Assembly: GCA_037178625.1 (NCBI GenBank)
Contig: CM074128.1
Span: forward strand, 1,426,001-1,490,000
DNA length: 64,000 nt
Source: Skeletonema tropicum
Taxonomy: Eukaryota > Bacillariophyta > Thalassiosirophyceae > Thalassiosirales > Thalassiosiraceae
Direction of reading: 5' to 3'
This document shows, in pieces, positions 1-14,200 of the stretch. Below the pieces are notes generated by a model, which was not told the DNA's origin, did not search any database, and saw nothing but the letters and a program-made list of their open reading frames with translations. Position numbers and translations under genes: made by a program. Numbering within the stretch: position 1 is the stretch's first letter; every line of letters starts with the position of its first letter.

Positions 1-3000
1 GCAACATTCTCTTGCGTCTGTTTCAACTTACTTAGACCTGCATTAACATGCAGCTGCTCATCTTCGATTTCTTCGCGTCGATGATTCACGCAGGTGACAA
101 AGTTGTTAATCAGGGCAAGGTAATCCCTCGGTGATAAGAAGGTCCTGCTAAGACTGGACGCAGACGCTCCTGCTTCTTCGGACAACTCCTTAGTAATAGC
201 GTGTAGTTGGACAAGTGCTGCGACAACAGCTTGATGCAATCCACCACTTGCAACACCATCAAAAGCATCTTCTACTCTAGTCATAAGTTGTTCACCTGCA
301 CCAATACCCCAGGCACCACCGACTGCTTCGGCATCTCCCATATCTAAACGCATTGTGAACTCTCTTCCCACTTCTGCCATTGCTTTCGTACTCCATGATC
401 CAAACCAATCCACAACACACCTATTAAAGAGAGCTGGACTAGTGGTTGATCGATTCTTCCACTCTCCGCCGCTAGGATTCATTGTAAAGACAACGTGCAA
501 GTTTCTTTGCACCATTGAAGTAAAACGACGCCACAATTCATCTTCACTGTCGACAATCACACCATCTCTAGCAGCACTATCTCTGCATGCACTCATGAGA
601 GATGTGTAATCATCACCATCAAAAAGACCCGGAACTTCTCCACTGGCGAGCAGAGCGTTCATGGCTTCAAGGAATCCACTGCCTAATACATTGCCCTCGT
701 CGAAAATAAAGCAAATCTTTTCTCCGTCAACACCAACTCGACGCATTACTCCTCGCAAATCTTCATTGAAATCATCAATTCCGTACCTGGAGTGAGCTTT
801 GATTTGGAAAATGGAAAGACCGTTCATCCACGAAACAAATTTTGAGAGCACAGTTTTACCAGCACCACTATCACCTACTAACAACAAATGTCCCATGGGT
901 TGACGTAAGACACGGTCGATTCGTAATACATGGTCCAACACTTGATCGAAGACAACAAGCGGTACATCCAACTCTTCTTCATAAAAAACCTTCAAACGAG
1001 CACTCAAGAATGTCTTCAACTCTTCTCGATTTACTCGTCGCGTGTTTTTGGTCAGCCATGAACTATAAAATAGCGGACGGGCGAGAACCTCATCGTGGTC
1101 GACAGCAGCAAAGAGCTGTTTCGCAACTTCATCAATCTTATTAGAGCACCACTCGATTTCATCATGCTCTACCAGGCGATCCGAGAATAATCTAAGGGCT
1201 TCGTGTGCCCAAATTCTAATCAATTCCTCTCGCGTTAGACCATGGTCCATGTGAACAACGGCTTCGTAAATACCTCGGACCCAACGACTCAACTCACGAG
1301 GTGAATAGAAGTATTGTGGCTGCATCTGGGGCGTGAATTTCTTCTGACATGCAGTGAAAAGCTCAATCATGGCTTCAGTGATGACGTCAGTCTCACCCTT
1401 CAATTGTGGAAACAGCTTCATGATACCACCGTTGAATGTTCGATAGATTTGCGTCAAAGAATCCCGAGACGGAAAGTCAACGAGAAGGAGAGACGCGTGT
1501 CGGAGGAATCTGGATGACATCTCAACACGACCAGCGTCAGTCGGTGGGTTGCATGCACCAACAAATTGGATGCGGTTGGTTTTGACCCAGACATTGTCTT
1601 CTCTCCAGAAACCTCCCTGTTCCACAAGTTGCCTCATAAACATAATCACGCGCTGTGTGCCGTAAGAATCTTCCTCTGGAAGATTGATTTCGTCGCAAAA
1701 GACAACGAGCCAGTTACTAGCTCCCAAACTCTCTACAGGCTCAAGCACAATATCTTTTCCTTTTCGCACATACGTACAATACTGCGCAAAAGTCTTCATG
1801 ATAATATCAGGCGTTGTGCGAGAGGAGAAGTTCAGACTTGCTAGTGTGACTCCCTGCACTGATTGTAGGACTGACGTCAACGTCATCGTTTTACCTGAAC
1901 CTGGAGGACCACAGAGAATGAGAGGCGATCTACTCTCCAACCATGCACCTAGAATATCAGAGTGACGGACAGTATCTGTTGTAGTTACTACCACATCAGT
2001 CGCAGTGACCTTGTGGCTCTCGATCTCCATACGCGGTACACTATCGCTCCATAGCTCGAGTTCTCCATTTTCTACTCGGACTCGATAATCCGCAAGTGAA
2101 CCATTCTCATTTTCGGACGGAAGCATCATTCCACTTGTGCGCAGTAATAAATCGGCAAGCTTGTTGCGAACATCCCAAGAAGCACTACCAGCAAATGACC
2201 ACAATGAAGAATGCAACACCCAGCGTTTGGCAAAGTTGTCCATGTGCTGCCCTGTCATTGGAAAATCGGGGTGGTTTTCATCATACTCAATGGCAAGTTC
2301 AATTCCTTTGATAAGAAGGGACTTCAAGCTCCTCAGCAGTCCTTCTCTGGATATATCCATAATGTGAGTCTCAGACAAACCAAACTCAAGAGCATCAGCA
2401 ACCAAAGGTGTTGACCTCGAATCTTCGGAGATAAAATATCCTTCAACAGCGTCAAGGAAAGAAATCTGGGCCGATGGAATACCGTCGCTAGATACTAAGC
2501 TATTTGCTCCAGCCAAGTTCTCTGATCGGAGGTCTCCTACAAAATGGCGGAGACACATGTCGTTCGTAACAGTTTCTGCTGAGAACCAAACCATTCCGCA
2601 ACGAGAAACAGTTGCAGGGGTAGCTTGCTCAAGACTATCAACTTCGAGAATGATTCGAACATTATCTGGTATACTCAAACGTTCTCCACTCGGAAGCGTC
2701 AACAGTTTGTTGTCATCGAGGACACTATTCAAGTTCTCTGCCCACTCCGGGTCAACATCACCATCAAACACAATCCAGTGCCTGCGATCTGCTTCGCCAC
2801 GTTGGTTAGCAATGATTGTTCGTAGCAGACTGGTGAAAATTCCATCTGTCCATTCGAGCGTTGTACCATCGAGTACGCCATACAGGGCCTCTTTGTCTAT
2901 TGCCTTGGGATCGATCATGTACAGTTCCCCCTTCACCCCATCTTCTTCTTCGAGGCCTTTCATCAAAGTTCGTAGAGCAGAAGACTTACCCACTCCACTT

Positions 3001-6000
3001 GGTCCAACAATCATGATTCCATGCCGCATTTCGATTACCATTTTAAGTTGCAAAATCTTTTGCACCCATTGATCCGCCGGAATATAACTGCTAGTTTTGC
3101 AAATCGCATCGATCTTTCCTCTCAAATCTTCATTTTCCATCTTGGTGATCTCTGACCCGGGGAACACTTCCTCTAAAATGGAAGTAAACACGTCAAGATC
3201 ACCAGCTATGAGTTTTGGCAAGATGTTATTGCATGCGCCTTGGATCAACACATTTTGCTCCAGAATCGCGAGCTCTTCTCCTGCAAGCACATCATTACCT
3301 GTCATTGCCTTTCGTTTAAGACCGCCAGCAGAGACCAAAAGTGTCTTGAGTGCTCGAAGTCCAAAGTCATAGTGAGTTTGCTTTGACATTTTCTGCTGGC
3401 TCATGATAAACAAGTCGACGACTTTACTTGCTAGCTTTTCAGCGCTCACAATTCCCTGACTATAAAGCATAACCTGGGCGATCAGGTTACGGTCAGGAAC
3501 GACCATCGCCACAGATCGAAATAGGGTCTTGAGATTATCGGGGAGATTGCTACGACCAGCATACCCTGGATTCATAGTTACGAAAATTCCAACGTTTTCA
3601 TGAAGTCCGATTGTTTTGCCAAGTAGTTCAATATATTTCTGCCGCTCTAGAGAACCTTGTTGAATTGTGAGAATCTGTTGAGACACAGCTGAAAGGATAC
3701 GCTCCTCTAGACGATTGAACTCGTCGAAACACCCCCATGCTCCCACTTGACAGAGACCACAGAAGATTCTTCCCATTGCTCCAAAATCGAATGTTTCGTC
3801 ACAATTCATAACCACAACAAACCTACCAAGTTGCGCTCCTAACGCTTTCACACTCTCGGTCTTACCAGTCCCTGCTGGTCCAAATGGATTGCCACCCATT
3901 CGGAAATTGAGTGCCTGAGTCAAAGTAAGATAACACCGATCTGTCAAAGGTGTCTGGACCAATCTTTCTCCAATTCCCAGATATTCAAAGCCATAGTAAA
4001 ATGAGGCGTTTGATAAGCTAATGCGAAGCTTCTCAGTTAGAATTTCTGCATCTGGATTATAATCAAATCGCATGTGGTAAAGCCAACGGAAGTCGTTCAC
4101 ATCGGAAACACCTTCATCTATCATTGATTTGGTCACGTCACGTTTATGGACCAACTCAGTGATAAGCTGTTCAAACTTCTTTCTCGACTCAGAAGGTAAG
4201 TCTTTTAAGACAGTTTCGGCCATGACCTCGAGCTTCCCGTTGATTGCCCCTAAGACACTCTTCAAGTTTTCGCCGCTATTCTCACCGCGAAGTGCTGCGT
4301 CCATCGACATGCTCCAATCCACCTGGCTAGCCAAAATCATCACCTGAGCTGGAAATTTGGTTGCCCAATTTACAAAGTCGGCTTTCCCTTCTGGACTTGT
4401 TGTAGAGGTTTGAGCAGATTGTACCTCAGTCACAGCTGAATGGAGAAGTTTTGCAAGTGTTATCTTCATGTCATCTTCAAGTTGCTTCAACCATTCCTTC
4501 ACATTCATTTTGTCTGTGACCACTATTGGAGAATGCAGCGTAACTCTCTCACCATCCTTAGACAACATGGCATCAAACTTGGCCAAGACGCCTTCATCTT
4601 CACAAGGAATTGAGTTTAAGGTTGCAATGCTCGCAAACATTTTACCGAGATGAGGTAACACCTTTCCAGGCTCAGATGCATTTCCAATGATCTCAAGTAA
4701 ATCATCGTCCCCAAGGAAATAGAAGCGGCTGAAGTCATTTCTTTGTTTCTCAAGGTACGCACCTAGAGCTTTTTGAATCACCACCATTAGATTCTGAAGT
4801 CTCTCTAGAGTCCGCTGCAAGTTTTCAATATTGAGTGCTTCCATGGCATAAGGTCGGCTAGAAATACGTCTCATGAGAGAAACGAACTCCCCATCGACAC
4901 TCTTGAACCGAGACCACTCAGCAGGCAGCTGGGCCTTGATGTCTGCGCTTCCAAAGAAAATTCCTTCAAGGTAAATCCAACGCCGCTGCACGTCAATCCA
5001 GGCATCAAAAGCTGCCCTAAGCTTGGTCAAACGATCTTCCCAAAGATTGCCATCTTCTTGAAACTCACGCACTGAGCGGTAGTACGGAGAGCTCTTCATC
5101 AATACAAGGCCACCAGTGTGGTCATCTAATGCGTTAAAAAGGTCATCCCAGCCCCGAATCAACCTCACTCTATTTTGATAGAGCACAAGATCAAGCTCTT
5201 CTTTCATCCATTTATCGCGAACTTGGTTGAGGAAAATTTCAATAGCCATTTCTCCTTGAGCGACGGAGAGAACTTCAGCTACATCCTTCTTCTTATCAAT
5301 AACGCCATTGTCCCATAACATCCCGATCGTTAGCTCTGAGAATGAGACGTGGACATTCAGCTTCTGGAGGATGGATTTCCAGTGCCTCTCTTTGAGCGAG
5401 TCGGTTTTCAAGTCAGATAAAGTGGCATGGCCAGCGAGGAGAGACTTGATTTCATTGTATAATGTATTGTAAGCATCATACTGCCGAATCCGATTCGGAA
5501 GGGAGCGGAGGTCAATCAGCAAGTCATCTAGGGCCTTGCGAATTTTGCGCATCACGGCAGTTGCCCACAAAGAATCTTTTAAATCCAAAAGTGCGGTGTA
5601 CGGCTTGCTTACAGCCTCCCAGACTTCTGTGAGGTCACGAATCTCGTCAAGGCAATCAGACAAATCACTGCTAACGATCCCAGCTTCAAGACCCAATGCA
5701 TCCTTCGCTTTTGTAAGATTTTCTTGATCGATCTTTGCCTTTTTCATGTTAAATTCGAATTGAGTCAATCTCTCAATAGCTTGATCAGGTGTGATGTTTC
5801 CGATGAGTGGCTTATTCTGCTCCCAGTCGTCGAGGAGTTCCGACAAACGCTGAGCGTTGGTCTTATCTTCTGCAACAATGCGTGATTGGAGGAGGGGCAC
5901 CTGCTCTTCCATAGTACGGGTACGCTTTGAGAGCACTTGCTCAACTTGTTGTAGCTGACCCATTACGATGCTCGCCTCTGTCCAATCACCACGAAACACG

Positions 6001-9000
6001 TGGCGTTGTCTTTTTAGTAACTTTTCAGATTCAAAAAGCTCCTTGGACTTCTTCAGCCACAGGGGAAGTTGCTGAGTCACTTCTTGTAAGAATGTCACTC
6101 CAAGGACAATTTCATTCGTTGGAACCGATGCTCCCTCCAATGAAATTGATTCCAATCTAGTTTTGGCGCTGGAAACCTTTTCGTAAGACTCATGGATCCT
6201 CTCCGAGAGTACTGATGCAAAATAAGTCTGCAACTCCTTTTGCCAAGAGTCATATTTCAAATTGACCTGAGACTGAACTTTGCTGTAACGAACACTAATT
6301 GGGCCAAATTCAGTTACTGTTGCAGTTGAGTCCAGGGTGTTGCGTGCTGCGGATGCTTCGACAATTAGATCATACCACTTGTTCAAGTCCCCACCAATTG
6401 CCGACGCAACATCGGCCACTTGCGAATCCCACAAAGTTTGGTATCCCAACCACTGACTCACAAATGCAGAAAGGTCCCTAATGTGGTCTTCAACTGCCGA
6501 GTAGGCATCAGACATAACAATTGAGGAAACAGAATGAATCAAGTTGTGAAAAGTGCCGACTTTCTTCCTTCCTTCGTCTCCACTCTCAAATACATCAAAC
6601 CTTCCACTATTCAGACGAGGCAAAGTACAAACAATACCAATGTATGTGTGAAGCTCATCCAAAAATAGTGAGCGAGTAGCAGGAACGGAAGGCTGAGACG
6701 ATATTTCTTGATTCCTCAGAAGAATTTCCACTGAAATTTTAGGAATCTTGACTGGATACTTTTCATTCTTCGTCTTCTTCGAGTCTGACAACGTTGATAA
6801 GCCATATGTCTCGCTCCACGTGCAAAGCGCTTCTTCAAGTCTACTACTCAACACAGCTCCAACTCTACTGTTGACTTCGTCGACCCACACCGCAAGGCCA
6901 GAGTAACCTGCCATGCTCAATTCATCAACAATCTTCTGCACATTTTTCATTGCATCACCAAACACTTGTTTCTCATACGAGATACTCTTGAGGGCTTCTA
7001 TTGCCACGTCAATTTTTTCAGATGCTCGTAAAAGAATTTCTACCCTCTCTTCAAAGCGATTAACATGTTCATTCAGAACTGCAATCCATGCACCGACATC
7101 CTTTGAATCCCAGCGCGTGCGGCGTTTTGAGGTCTTCCTCGATCCATCAAGCGACACGTCAAACGCCTCACCGATAGATTCTTGAATTGCCCGCATTTCC
7201 TGCGATACAAGGGGTTCCAATTCTTCAGTGATCAGCCCCCGAGCTGCGGCATAGGAGCTCAATGCAGTCTTAAGTGCCACTGCAACATTGAAAAAATAAA
7301 ACCAAAGGTTAGGCATAGACGAACAAAAATAAATAATATAACACACCGTAGAGGAAGAAAATTAACTCACTGGCATGGGCATGACGAGCCATGGCTTCTT
7401 CTGACACTAAAGCAATTGTGCGTGGGATATCCCGTTCATATCCTAGCCACTTCAAATACCGAATTTCACGTGACAAATATTCGTGCTTCTCGTCAAAGTT
7501 AGCCTTTGCAGCAAGATATTTCCCCTCTCTAACGATGATGATGGGAAATGAATTGAGTTTTGAGTTGGTATCTGAGCTCAGCTCACGTTCCCATTCAGAA
7601 ACCCAGTTTCGAAAGTAAGCTCGAGAATCCAATTTGCTCAAAAGCTCATCACAAGAGCGCCGGAGCTGCCTCCCTTCCAAGTGCTGGCCCCATTCTTTCC
7701 CAAGAACATGGCTCATTCGCTTCATGAGTGCATGGACTTGACGCTCCATTTGCTTTGCCCACAAAATTTTTCCACTCACAGGGGGGACGCCACGGATTGT
7801 AGCAATAGAAGATGCAGACGAGGATTCGTACTTATGTGTGAACTTTGACTGCAACTTTTCAACCGCCTTTCCAACAGTATTCATGAGCTGAAGTTGGAAT
7901 TCTTTGACAGCAGCACTCACACGTGTTCGTGTCAAGAGAGGATTGAAGCGCGCAAAGACGCGAAACATATCCTCTGCATCCTGACATGAAGAAAGCTTGT
8001 CTCTCAGCAACTTGGCAAGTTGCTCTTCAATAGCGTCAACTTTTCGATCATATCCATCTAATGCTGCAGCGAAGACAGCTCCCCCCCTTTCACTCAAGTC
8101 CAACACATCTACTGAAGCGAATAATGACATGGGAGCTTCATCAACTTCTTTCAAAGCCCAAGCTGAGTAATCCTCTGAATTCCCAGATTCATCTCCACCG
8201 GAACTACTCTTATTTTCACCAGTCAAAACCTCAGCCACTACAGTCCGAAGTTTTTCGTGCTGTGTCCTGAACTGGTAGATGGCATCCAACCGTTCACGCA
8301 AAGCTTGATGATACAATGTTATTCCCTTCAGAACCTGCGCCGGAGTCTCATTCCTTGCCTCACCAACTCTCCTCCTCATACGCCCTTGTTCAAGGAAGAA
8401 CTCCGAGAAGGTAGCGAATGATGCATCGAACATTACAAAGATGTCTTGTGTCGGACCCCTCACACTTTTTTCGTACTCATCGTAATTCAAACTCAACACA
8501 ATCCCATTTCCTTTGTAACTCTCACGAAGTGTGCCCTCCATCCTCTCCCTCAAGTTCAAAGTTGTTGCTTCTACCAATCGAGCCAGGCGATCCAAGTCAT
8601 AAAACCTAGACTGCCTCACTTTTGGTAAATGAGTAAACACTGCATCCATGGCCGAGCCAATTTTTGCCCAATCCCTTGCTGCTGCCAACATTGGGGCAGG
8701 GTAAGACCTCAAAAAATTGGCAACATCCCCTACATGTCCCTCAGCATCATCCAATCCAGTGTTGTTCTCAAGAGCAATCGTTGCAACGAAACGTTTGGCT
8801 TCTTTCAACAATGCAATTGTGAGTAGAATATCAGGTTTACTTAACTCTGATCGAACAGTTTTGAGTGCTTCCTCCAAACCAATCCAAAAGGAAACTTCTT
8901 CCAAATCAGCGTGAGATTCGGTTTCAGCACTATCTCCCGATGGGAAGGGGGTGCTCGCGGGCAATACCGTCACTTTACGAATTTGAGTGATCCAATGTGT

Positions 9001-9980
9001 CACGGTGCTTTGCACTTCGTTCAAAAAGGCATCGTCCTGGAGTGATTCGGACAAACCTACACTCTCCAAATCCATCTTTCCAGACGAACCCAACCGAGCC
9101 GCCGCCTCTGCGATGCGAGGGTGGGCCCGTAGTGCAACATGGGGGATGCGGCCAAGGACTGTGCGGCGGCATTGGCCTAGAGCCACATCCAACTCACGGA
9201 GTTTGTCTTCCAATCCCTCCATGATACGTGTTGTTTTGCGCTTATTTGGAGTTTGCTCTCCCTCACCACCTACAGGTGTTACCATTCCATCAGTGCCCTC
9301 CTTCTTCTCCTCCTCCAATTCCAACGCCTCAATTGCTCTCACGGCAGGAACAAAACAATGTCCTGGCATACATTTGCAACGCGAGAAAGGTGGCCTGAAC
9401 CAGGATTATTGGCATCACCCCCGCCGCCTGAACCTGATTCCTCCTCCTTTGAATCTTCCTTGGATTCACCCGTCTGATCTTGATCATCTTCTGTTTCGTC
9501 AAGATAAATTCTAGGACTCATTACCATACACTGAATTTGACGTGCATTTTTAATCTCCCCTCCACTAGTAGTGTTGCCTGTTGCCGAGGCCTCTACTGCT
9601 GCAGCATTGGCATTGATTAAAGAAGCATTGATAAACGCCAATGATCCAAGATTCCTCCCATCAAATGATTCCGTGGAGGCAAGTGCCTCATCCCAATTTG
9701 CATCATCGTCGTCCTCCATGGATTTCTGTTCATCTTTGCCTGATTGGCGGGGTACCCAAATAAACAATTTGGGGCAAGGTTGAGCTGAACCTCCCCCACC
9801 GCTGTTTGCCTCGGCGTCAGATGAAGACGCCACTGATCCACTACCACCACCACCTCCCGAAAGGAAGCGCTGAATCGCTTGCAAGCTGGCAGGATTGCTC
9901 ACCTGTGCCTGTAGATGCAGCTGGCATGCCGAATGGATATAATCCAGAGGCGCAACTGGGCCACGGCCACCGCCTCCCAT
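1..9980 (-). CDS. DYNC1H1: cytoplasmic dynein 1 heavy chain, N-terminal two thirds (3' end outside window)
   Basis: Minus-end-directed microtubule motor heavy chain. Exons, in order: 9980-9419, 9362-7371, 7279-1; the frame is open to the window edge (about 3,277 residues seen; the family has about 4,600). The tail reads like DHC_N1 (PPVSGKILWAKQMERQ, RYLKWLGY). Four P-loops follow in frame: AAA1 GPAGTGKT at 3858-3881, AAA2 GPSGVGKS at 2982-3005, AAA3 GPPGSGKT at 1887-1910, AAA4 GDSGAGKT at 852-875. The left edge falls at the start of the stalk coiled coil (LSPRDYLALINNFV), so the microtubule-binding domain, AAA5 and AAA6 are missing. The 91-bp intron 7280-7370 is clear (GTGAGT...TTGCAG). The 56-bp intron 9363-9418 is my best choice; nearby GT donors in the same phase also work. 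The first ~190 residues are Gly/Ser/acid-rich with little family similarity; the start is the first ATG of that frame. The tail sequence fits cytoplasmic dynein 1 better than axonemal or IFT dyneins. Confidence 0.95.
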
Positions 9981-11212
9981 CTTGCTGCTGTATGAGTATT
10001 ATTGGCTCCGTTTGACGGCTTCCAACAATTCTACCTCTCTTTCTACCAACGTATGCGTTCAAATAAATGATACCAAAGACCTACTCTTCAGTATTATCGA
10101 CTACTATTGACTACCTACTACTGGTTGCTCTCTCTAGCTGTCGACTTTGTCTCCGTCCGCTCCGACCGCCGACCGTTCGAATCGACTCCGGACCGGATTT
10201 TTCAGCATTGGAGGGCGCGCCAAAACTTCTGATAGAAAGTGATGTCGTTACGACAACACGGAATGACAGGTATTGACTAGTTTAGACCATTGAAGTGAAA
10301 GAGTGGAACAGGCCCCAACAGCATCCCGTCGAAAATAAGCAAGGTCTCAGTTATTTTGAAGCAGGAGACGGTAGGGGCTTTAGTTCCCTGGAAATCGAGA
10401 CCTGTAGTTTCACGGTGGTTCATTAGCGTCGAATTTTCGCAAAATTGTGTCTCGACGATAACTTCAACGAAACTTGCTGATTACGTGTCTTTATGTAGTT
10501 ACTACTTATTACAAAAAAGAAGAGAGACGTTACGGTCAAATTACGCGAAAAGTGAACCGTTGTGGTTTACCCACCGACAACTCCATTTTTGACGACCAAA
10601 AAAAAATCAGAGAGGACGATGAACGCCATCGCAGCAGCCGTCGTCGCCAACCACACTAGCACGTCAAACCAAGCACAGTAAAATATCCACCGCCTCCACG
10701 GCGTCATTAGCAACATCACCCCCCATCACCCCATCGGTCGCTACACCTTTTTTACGCCCCCCTACACCGCAAACGCCACCCCGGAAGTCACCGCATCTGC
10801 TTGCAGCGCCGTCTATTTTGGGTTCATACTATTCCGACGTAGCCTTCCGTAGAATTGCAAATTACCGAACATATCTCCGGCCAATCAATCCGTAGAGATT
10901 CACGACGGTGGTAAAATCCTCTCCGTCGGCAAAAAATAATCGTCAAGAGGGTAGGCAAGAACCCCCTGCCGAGCGGAATCTCCCTCCCCCACTAGTTGGT
11001 TCTAGCAGAGTGGCCGAAGGGAGACTTCATCATCGTCTCCATCCCAACTGCAAACAGGATAAGCGTGACTTGAGAGAGACTTCGACTCGTGATCCAACGA
11101 TATTACAGGGGCTAAGACTCCCATTCTTCGCGCTTAAGACTCCCATTCTCTGCGTCCAGTTTCGCAAAATCTCCTCCATCTCAACGAAGACTCAAGATCA
11201 CAGAGTGTTACC
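9981..11212. other. divergent intergenic region between dynein and Sin3
   Basis: About 1.2 kb between two divergently transcribed genes, so it should hold both promoters and 5' UTRs. Reading frames here are short and compositionally unlike genes. A GTTCGAAT string near 10175 resembles a tRNA T-loop, but no matching stems surround it. I see no gene. Confidence 0.6.
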
Positions 11213-14200
11213 ATGGAGGGCCAACCACCACCGCCAGCGGGAGGGCCTTCCGAGGGGAACAACCCTCCCAAAATTACTGCCATCCCTCCAAGGATGGCGG
11301 GTACCCTGCCCTTTTCCGTGGCCGCCGCGACACAAGCTCCTGAAGCGATGGTTATCTCACAACAACCTGATCCATCTATTCAGGTGCAACCAATGATGTC
11401 GGATGTGCCCATGGCTACTGCAACTACAACATCCGCAGCTGGTGCTGCGACATTCGCCGCGCCATTTAGTACTCAGGGGGCTTCATCCTATCCAATGATG
11501 AATAATCAATCTGTCGTCGCACCTGCTGTGAAATTGTCATCTACTCGTGAGCCCATGCAGGTGGATGAGGGGGTTTCGCCGCCAAAACAGGCTGTAGTGG
11601 CGCCACCACCGCCGCCGCCAGCTGCTGTCGCGCCAGTGAATAATGCAGCACCAATGGCAGTAGTGGTGTCAACCAAACCATCTCCACCAGTCGCCGTCAA
11701 CAATGTGACTATGGGACGAGAGAGCATGACGATGAAACCACCCGTGGAAAAGCCATCTGTCAAACAACCATCGATCGATGTTGTCAAGAAGCCTGTCGTC
11801 GCATCTGTAGGAAATGTGGCAAAGGCGGTCGTGGCGCCACCCGCTCCACCTGTGGCGCCAATCCAGACCAGCATGACTGAAAAGTCGCAACCAATCATGT
11901 CGAAAGCTATCAATGTGGGGTATAATAGTTCACTTGCGCAGCCAGCAGCAGCAACAAAAACGACGATGATTAGCGAAAAACCAAAAGCACCCACTGTACA
12001 AGCTACCAGTGTCATAAAGCAACCCAGTAAACCTCGTCCCGCTTTTAATAATGGTGCTGCTGTGACTGTGAAACCTAAACAACAAGTGATTGGCAACCCA
12101 TCTCCTCTTCTTGGAGCATCAACCGCTGCTGCTGCCAGTAAGGATGTTGGTGTTGCAAAGAAGGATGATGTGAAGCCTGCTGCTACTGCTGCTGTGGTCG
12201 ATGTACCAATCAAAGATGCGATTGCTGTCAAACCCCCCGCGGTCGCTGCAACTGTTGCACCAAAGGCAAAAGTTGCAACTTATGGAAGTTATAATGTTTC
12301 TGGGCGGACTACTATAACTGTACCAAGAAGTGTAGGTATTGCTGCAGCTCCATCCAATAGTGATGTGAAGAAGAGTGGTACTGAACAAAAAGCTGTCGAG
12401 GAGAAGAAGAAGGATGCTGTTATTGCATCCACAAAAGTTGTCGCAGAGCCCAAGGTTGCCGAGAAGCCTGCTGGACTCCCTCCGCCCAAGATTAATGAGA
12501 GCAACAAACCAGCTAATTCCAAACCTACTGCCTTTTCAAGTAATGGGAATGGTGACGCTAAACCTGCGGCTGTACCTGCTGCTCCTGCAGCATCAACCAG
12601 TATCGCATCAAAACCACCGCCACCTCAACCCACGCAGGTATCTCAGGCTAGTGGACCGCCATCGGTGTCATTGAACCCAGGTGGGCGTGAACTCAAAGTG
12701 GAAGACGCTCTTCTCTACCTAGATCAGGTGAAACTGGAATTCGGAGACAGGCCTCGAATCTACAATCAGTTTTTGGAAATTATGAAGAACTTTAAGGCTC
12801 AGGAGGTAGACACGATTGGTGTGATTAACAGTGTGCGCAAGCTATTCCATGGGTATAATAATTTGATTTTGGGATTCAATACATTTTTACCGGAGGGGTA
12901 CAAGATTGAGATGAGGGATTTGGAGCCTGTGTTCTTTGGGCCGGGACTTTCTGGAACGAAGTAAGTTGATATTTGGGGCTATTTGTTCTATCTATCAGAT
13001 CGTGTTGAGATTCGCACTAACCTTCTTGTCTTGATTCGTTTTCATGTTCAGTTCTACAACCCCTGTTAGCCAGATTGGTATGATGCAAGGAAAAGCTCCT
13101 ATGGGTGCTCCTATGGGAGGCAGAGGAATGCCTGGACCAGCTCCTGCAGGTAGTGCTGGAGGTAGAGGAATGCCAGTGCCTGGACGTGGAATGGGCGGCT
13201 TCCAGGGTCGCGGCCCTCCTCCTGGACGTGGCCCTGGACGTGGTCACCCAGGACGTGGAGGTCCTCCCGGTCGTGGCCTTCCTGGTCGTGGTGCACCTAT
13301 CCTTCAGCCTGGTAGAGGACAAATGGGTGGAAGGGGATCAATGCCGCCAGGTGCGAAGCCACCGAGTATGCCAATGCAGCAACAATCAAAACCAACGGCG
13401 AAGCCAACAAGCCAACAGCAACCTGGTCAGAGGGCAGTTGAATTTGACCATGCCATCATGTATGTCACCAACATCAAGAAGCGATTCGCCAACACTCCCA
13501 GTATTTACCACACCTTCCTTGAGATCTTACATACTTATCAAAAAGAACAGCGTGGAATCAAGGAAGTTCTTGAACAGGTGTCAGCATTATTTGCGGATCA
13601 TCCTGATCTTTTGAGGGAGTTTACATTCTTCTTGCCCGATGCAGTTCAGGAACAGGCGAAGGAGCGTCTCAGTCGTGCTGCAGCTGAAGCGGAAGCTAAA
13701 CAACGAGCGGCGCTTGAGGCTGTTGCCAAGGATCAGGATAAACGCGGTGCCACTGGTTGGCGTACACCCAAGGGAAAGGGACCAACTGCACCATCTGCAC
13801 CCGTACCTGCTAGTTCTACGAAGTTTATTGACATGACAAAGCCACATGAGCCCTCGCCTGCACGCCCAGCTGCTAGTCCTGGTGGTCAACAGGATACGTT
13901 TGTGTATAATTCGGGTGTAGAGCGTCAATTCTTTGATGCAGTCAAGGCTGTGTTGACATCGTTTTCTAGAGACGGTCAAGCTTATGCAGAGTTCATCAAA
14001 ACACTTGACATGTATGCTCAAGAGATTTTGTCACGCAATGATTTGCTTGGATATGTTGAAAGATTACTTGGAAAGCATAAAGATTTGTTTGAGGAATTCA
14101 AACGCATCATTAATGCAATCGGATCTCCTGATGCACCTGCGCATGATGATTCTTGGCACTCGGTTCCTCTGTCAGAAATTGATTTTAGCCGATGCCGTCG

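Noticed and set aside
10100..10200. Possible tRNA suggested by GTTCGAAT near 10175
   Set aside because: No pairing T-arm, anticodon arm or acceptor stem can be drawn around it.
11506..12522. Long minus-strand frames opposite the Sin3 N-terminus
   Set aside because: They mirror the biased Ala/Pro/Val codons of the real plus-strand gene and have no independent features.
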